Shown here piece after piece: positions 7,755 through 9,358 of a DNA stretch of 9,358 bases. The position numbers and the translations under genes were made by a program. Each line of letters opens with the position of its first letter. The stretch's first letter is position 1. This DNA comes from Acidobacteriota bacterium (GTDB lineage: Bacteria; Acidobacteriota; Terriglobia; UBA7540). The stretch covers positions 1-9,358 of the forward strand of contig JAJYJL010000215.1 in the NCBI GenBank assembly GCA_021789565.1, written 5' to 3'. The notes under the pieces are model-generated. The model saw nothing but the letters and a program-made list of their open reading frames with translations, was not told where the DNA came from and did not search any database.

Positions 7755-8738
7755 CTAGTCGGTTGCCGTCAGAAAACGAATCAGCGAAGTTCCGTCAAAT
7801 TTCAGCATGAGGTACGCGGAACCCCATCGATAGTGAACGCTGTAGGTATATCCGGCCTGCACCTTCAGGTTCTTGACCTTGGCGACTTCCACCCACCCGG
7901 AATAGCCGTTGTCGCGTCCCAGGCTGGAGTCGCCAATGGTTTCAAAGCCATGGTTCCACACTCGGTAATGATTTGCGTCTCCGGCAATGCTGGAATTGGG
8001 TGTGACCAGCCTGCTGAACACTTTTTGGCTCCCGAAGGGAATCATGCCATACGCGGAGGCGCCCACCGTGTAATCTTTGAATAGTGTGAAGTTCGCACCC
8101 ACTTCGCCATTTCCGTTGACGCCAAAAATCTGATAGGGGCGGTCAATATTATAAGGACGCGGGATCACATATCTGTCGACGGTTTCGTTGGCTGCGCCAA
8201 AATTCACGAAAGGACTGAACCCTCCATAATGTACGCTGACGTGGTTATACCAGTCAACGCCGGCGCGCCCGGTGCTGAAAACCCGCTCCGCACTCGAAAT
8301 GGGTATGCTTCCGGTCAGAACGGAGGTTGCATCCAGCCCGTGCCATTGGGTCGTGTAACGCAGATCAACAAATGGGTCCCCTGCAAGGGTCGTCCATACC
8401 CAGTCCTTACCCGAGATAACAGAGTAAGGGCTTTGAACCGTGTAAATCGATGCGCCAATATCGCCCCCGAAGTGCTCAGTGATGTTGTACCCGACACCGA
8501 CGCCCGCGGTGTAGATCCCTCCCAGATTGGAGTGCTTGCCCACGGCCACGGCGAAGGCCGTCGCCCCGGTGGTGTTCGTCGCCTGGGCAGCCTGTGCTTG
8601 CTGACCTGAAGAATCCTGTGTCGCCTGGGCAGGTTGTGCTTGCTGGCCTGAAGAATCCTGCGCGGTGCCGCAAACTGGAGTCCAGAAGATAAAGACAACG
8701 ACGAGCAGTAAGCTGTAAATTTTCCCCACTTGGTTCAT
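7755..8738 (-). CDS. Predicted outer-membrane beta-barrel protein, 327 aa
   Basis: Residues 1-26 are a signal peptide (IYSLLLVVVFIF core, cleavage likely after GTA). Cys23 follows TPV, which is not a lipobox. Residues 27-54 are two near-identical 14-residue Q/A-rich repeats (QDSSGQQAQPAQAT), probably a periplasmic linker. From about 58 to 316 the protein alternates short glycine- and aromatic-rich amphipathic strands (AFAVAVGKHSNLGGIYT, VGVGYNITEHFGGDIGASIY, LKVQAGYTYSVHYRW), the pattern of an outer-membrane barrel of the OmpA/OmpW-like size class; no OmpA peptidoglycan domain is present. I do not recognise a specific family. ATG at 8738 directly abuts AAAGG; GTG at 8729 has AAAGGA at eight bases and would remove three residues, so the start is uncertain. 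It appears to lead an operon with the two giant surface proteins; its stop is immediately before, or 90 bases before, the next start. Confidence 0.85.
   Translation of the reverse strand: MNQVGKIYSLLLVVVFIFWTPVCGTAQDSSGQQAQPAQATQDSSGQQAQAAQATNTTGATAFAVAVGKHSNLGGIYTAGVGVGYNITEHFGGDIGASIYTVQSPYSVISGKDWVWTTLAGDPFVDLRYTTQWHGLDATSVLTGSIPISSAERVFSTGRAGVDWYNHVSVHYGGFSPFVNFGAANETVDRYVIPRPYNIDRPYQIFGVNGNGEVGANFTLFKDYTVGASAYGMIPFGSQKVFSRLVTPNSSIAGDANHYRVWNHGFETIGDSSLGRDNGYSGWVEVAKVKNLKVQAGYTYSVHYRWGSAYLMLKFDGTSLIRFLTATD
8578..8661 (-). repeat. Two tandem 42-base repeats encoding a Q/A-rich linker
   Basis: Units 8578-8619 and 8620-8661 differ at only a few bases and keep frame, encoding QDSSGQQAQ(P/A)AQAT twice just after the signal peptide of the barrel protein. 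The close DNA match suggests a recent duplication and possible length variation between strains. Confidence 0.9.
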
Positions 8739-8909
8739 CCTTTAGCTTGGAGCCCAGGGCCGTGGCGCCAAAAGTTCCGCATCTGCCCCGCGCATTGGAC
8801 AACGTCCGTCTCCTAATAGACTGATGTCAAAATACAATACAACCTGTTGGTTTGCGATGCAACTTTATCGTCGCCCGCTTTGCGGACCCTTGCTGAGATC
8901 ACCCCAGAC

Positions 8910-8938
8910 ATTATAGCAGGGAGAAAAACGCAGAATAA
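8910..8938 (-). promoter_or_regulatory. Predicted sigma70-type extended -10 promoter for the three-gene operon
   Basis: On the minus strand TGCTATAAT (8918 down to 8910) is a perfect -10 hexamer with a TGn extension. The hexamer 17 bases upstream is TTATTC (8938-8933), a poor -35, which is common for extended -10 promoters. Transcription would start near 8903, giving a leader of about 165 bases before the barrel gene. Confidence 0.55.
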
Positions 8939-8939
8939 T

Positions 8940-8949
8940 CCCTGCAGGG
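8940..8949. promoter_or_regulatory. Palindrome next to the promoter, possible operator
   Basis: CCCTGCAGGG is a perfect ten-base palindrome immediately upstream of the weak -35 position. Its placement suits a regulator-binding site, but it is short and could be chance; no second copy is seen in the gap. Confidence 0.25.
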
Positions 8950-9008
8950 CTGTGGCATCGGGCATAGATTCTCTGGACGAAAGCTAAATACCAGGAATAC
9001 TCTCTGAC

Positions 9009-9032
9009 GCAAACCGGGTGGAAAAGGTTTGC
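9009..9032. repeat. Inverted repeat with seven-base stem
   Basis: GCAAACC (9009-9015) and GGTTTGC (9026-9032) are perfect complements around a ten-base loop. It lies about 95 bases upstream of the predicted promoter. Neither strand has a convincing U-tract directly after it, so a terminator is not assigned; it could be an operator or an RNA hairpin. Confidence 0.35.
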
Positions 9033-9155
9033 TTCATCACACCATTTTTACCCCGCTACCCAGGCCCTCTTCCTCCTGGCCATTGCGGCTCCATGCCGGA
9101 GGGTAGGCTTGTAAGTTGCAGGGGGATTGTCCCTTAGCTCGAAATCGCGCAACCG

Positions 9156-9191
9156 CCCAGCCTCCCGGCTGCTGGGCCCGCCTGTAGCGGG
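9156..9191. repeat. Two tandem GC-rich hairpins
   Basis: CCCAGC (9156-9161) pairs with GCTGGG (9171-9176), and CCCGC (9177-9181) pairs with GCGGG (9187-9191), the two stems abutting directly. They sit about 100 bases past the stop of the partial gene at the right edge and could mark its transcript end, but there is no U-tract. Confidence 0.4.
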
Positions 9192-9291
9192 TGGCAACCT
9201 CAGGGCCTGCGCCGCTTGAACTGAAAGGTTTCCTGATGACGAATGGATCCTGCCGCCGGGTGAACGCGGGTGCGCGACATAGAAGTTTAAA

Positions 9292-9358
9292 TTATGCGGC
9301 CACCGCCGCCCGGCGGTTCTCCCAGTAATCCTCAAAGCGGGCATTGAGAAGCGAGCAG
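9292..9358 (-). CDS. Possible C-terminus of an unidentified gene, cut by the window edge
   Basis: The frame reads CSLLNARFEDYWENRRAAVAA and then TAA at 9292-9294. The mix of aromatic, acidic and arginine residues ending in an alanine-rich tail, and codons mostly ending in G or C, look like a true protein end rather than a chance frame. Only 21 residues are visible, so no family can be named, and the competing frame through the same bases is also open to the edge. If real, it is on the same strand as, and upstream of, the predicted operon. Confidence 0.4.
   Translation of the reverse strand, partial: CSLLNARFEDYWENRRAAVAA

Larger units (their letters stand above)
8739..9291. other. Long non-coding gap: leader, promoter region and hairpins
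   Basis: About 550 bases lie between the barrel gene and the partial gene at the right edge. I find no tRNA, rRNA or recognisable riboswitch. Reading the minus strand, it holds two tandem GC-rich hairpins (9156-9191), a seven-base-stem inverted repeat (9009-9032), a ten-base palindrome (8940-8949), an extended -10 promoter (8910-8918) and a leader of about 165 bases. Short open frames here lack codon-use support. Confidence 0.6.

Noticed and set aside
8476..8802. 108-codon minus-strand frame starting at TTG 8802 behind AGGAG
   Set aside because: Most of it is an out-of-register reading of the barrel gene including its tandem repeat; the ribosome site is kept as a finding, but a functional protein is not supported.
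8824..8832. TTGACA on the minus strand in the leader as a -35 box
   Set aside because: No acceptable -10 hexamer lies 15-19 bases downstream, where the sequence is GC-rich.
9048..9344. 98-codon minus-strand open frame in the right-hand gap
   Set aside because: Codon use is not biased, composition is arginine/proline rich, no domain is visible, it spans the hairpins at 9156-9191, and it overlaps the more protein-like frame at 9292-9358.

Overview
The window is most likely from a soil-type Acidobacteriota (Terriglobia-like) chromosome or MAG. That inference rests on moderately high GC, very large secreted proteins combining a DUF7948-type N-terminal domain, SBBP beta-propeller repeats, choice-of-anchor-D modules and Ig-like tails, and GC-rich palindromic repeats in the flanking DNA. 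No taxonomic marker gene is present, so the assignment stays an inference.

All well-supported coding sequence is on the minus strand and is read right to left. At the right edge, positions 9292-9358 may hold the last 21 codons of an unidentified gene. A gap of about 550 bases (8739-9291) follows; it carries a good extended -10 promoter at 8910-8918, a palindrome next to it and several hairpins. Then come three closely spaced genes: a predicted outer-membrane beta-barrel protein (7755-8738) and two giant paralogous surface/periplasmic proteins (3924 to about 7664, and 110-3817). The spacing (0-90 bases, then 106 bases), common strand and lack of visible internal terminators suggest one operon. 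Downstream of the last gene, positions 1-93 hold a cluster of GC-rich hairpins resembling a dispersed palindromic repeat.

The two giants share the same architecture in the same order: signal peptide, DUF7948-like domain, seven SBBP blades (one seven-bladed propeller), two choice-of-anchor-D/HYDIN-like beta-sandwiches, two Ig-like domains, and an unusual C-terminus. There, a two-helix transmembrane hairpin ending in a lipobox-like cysteine appears to be inserted in the middle of the last Ig-like domain, whose final strands form the extreme C-terminus. This split-domain/internal-lipobox layout occurs in both paralogs although the membrane segments themselves have diverged; it is the most interesting signal here.

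A plausible working model, not shown by sequence alone, is an envelope system in which the barrel protein sits in the outer membrane and the two propeller proteins are anchored to a membrane by their C-terminal hairpins while presenting propeller and Ig modules for protein or polymer binding. No enzymatic motif is visible in any of the three.
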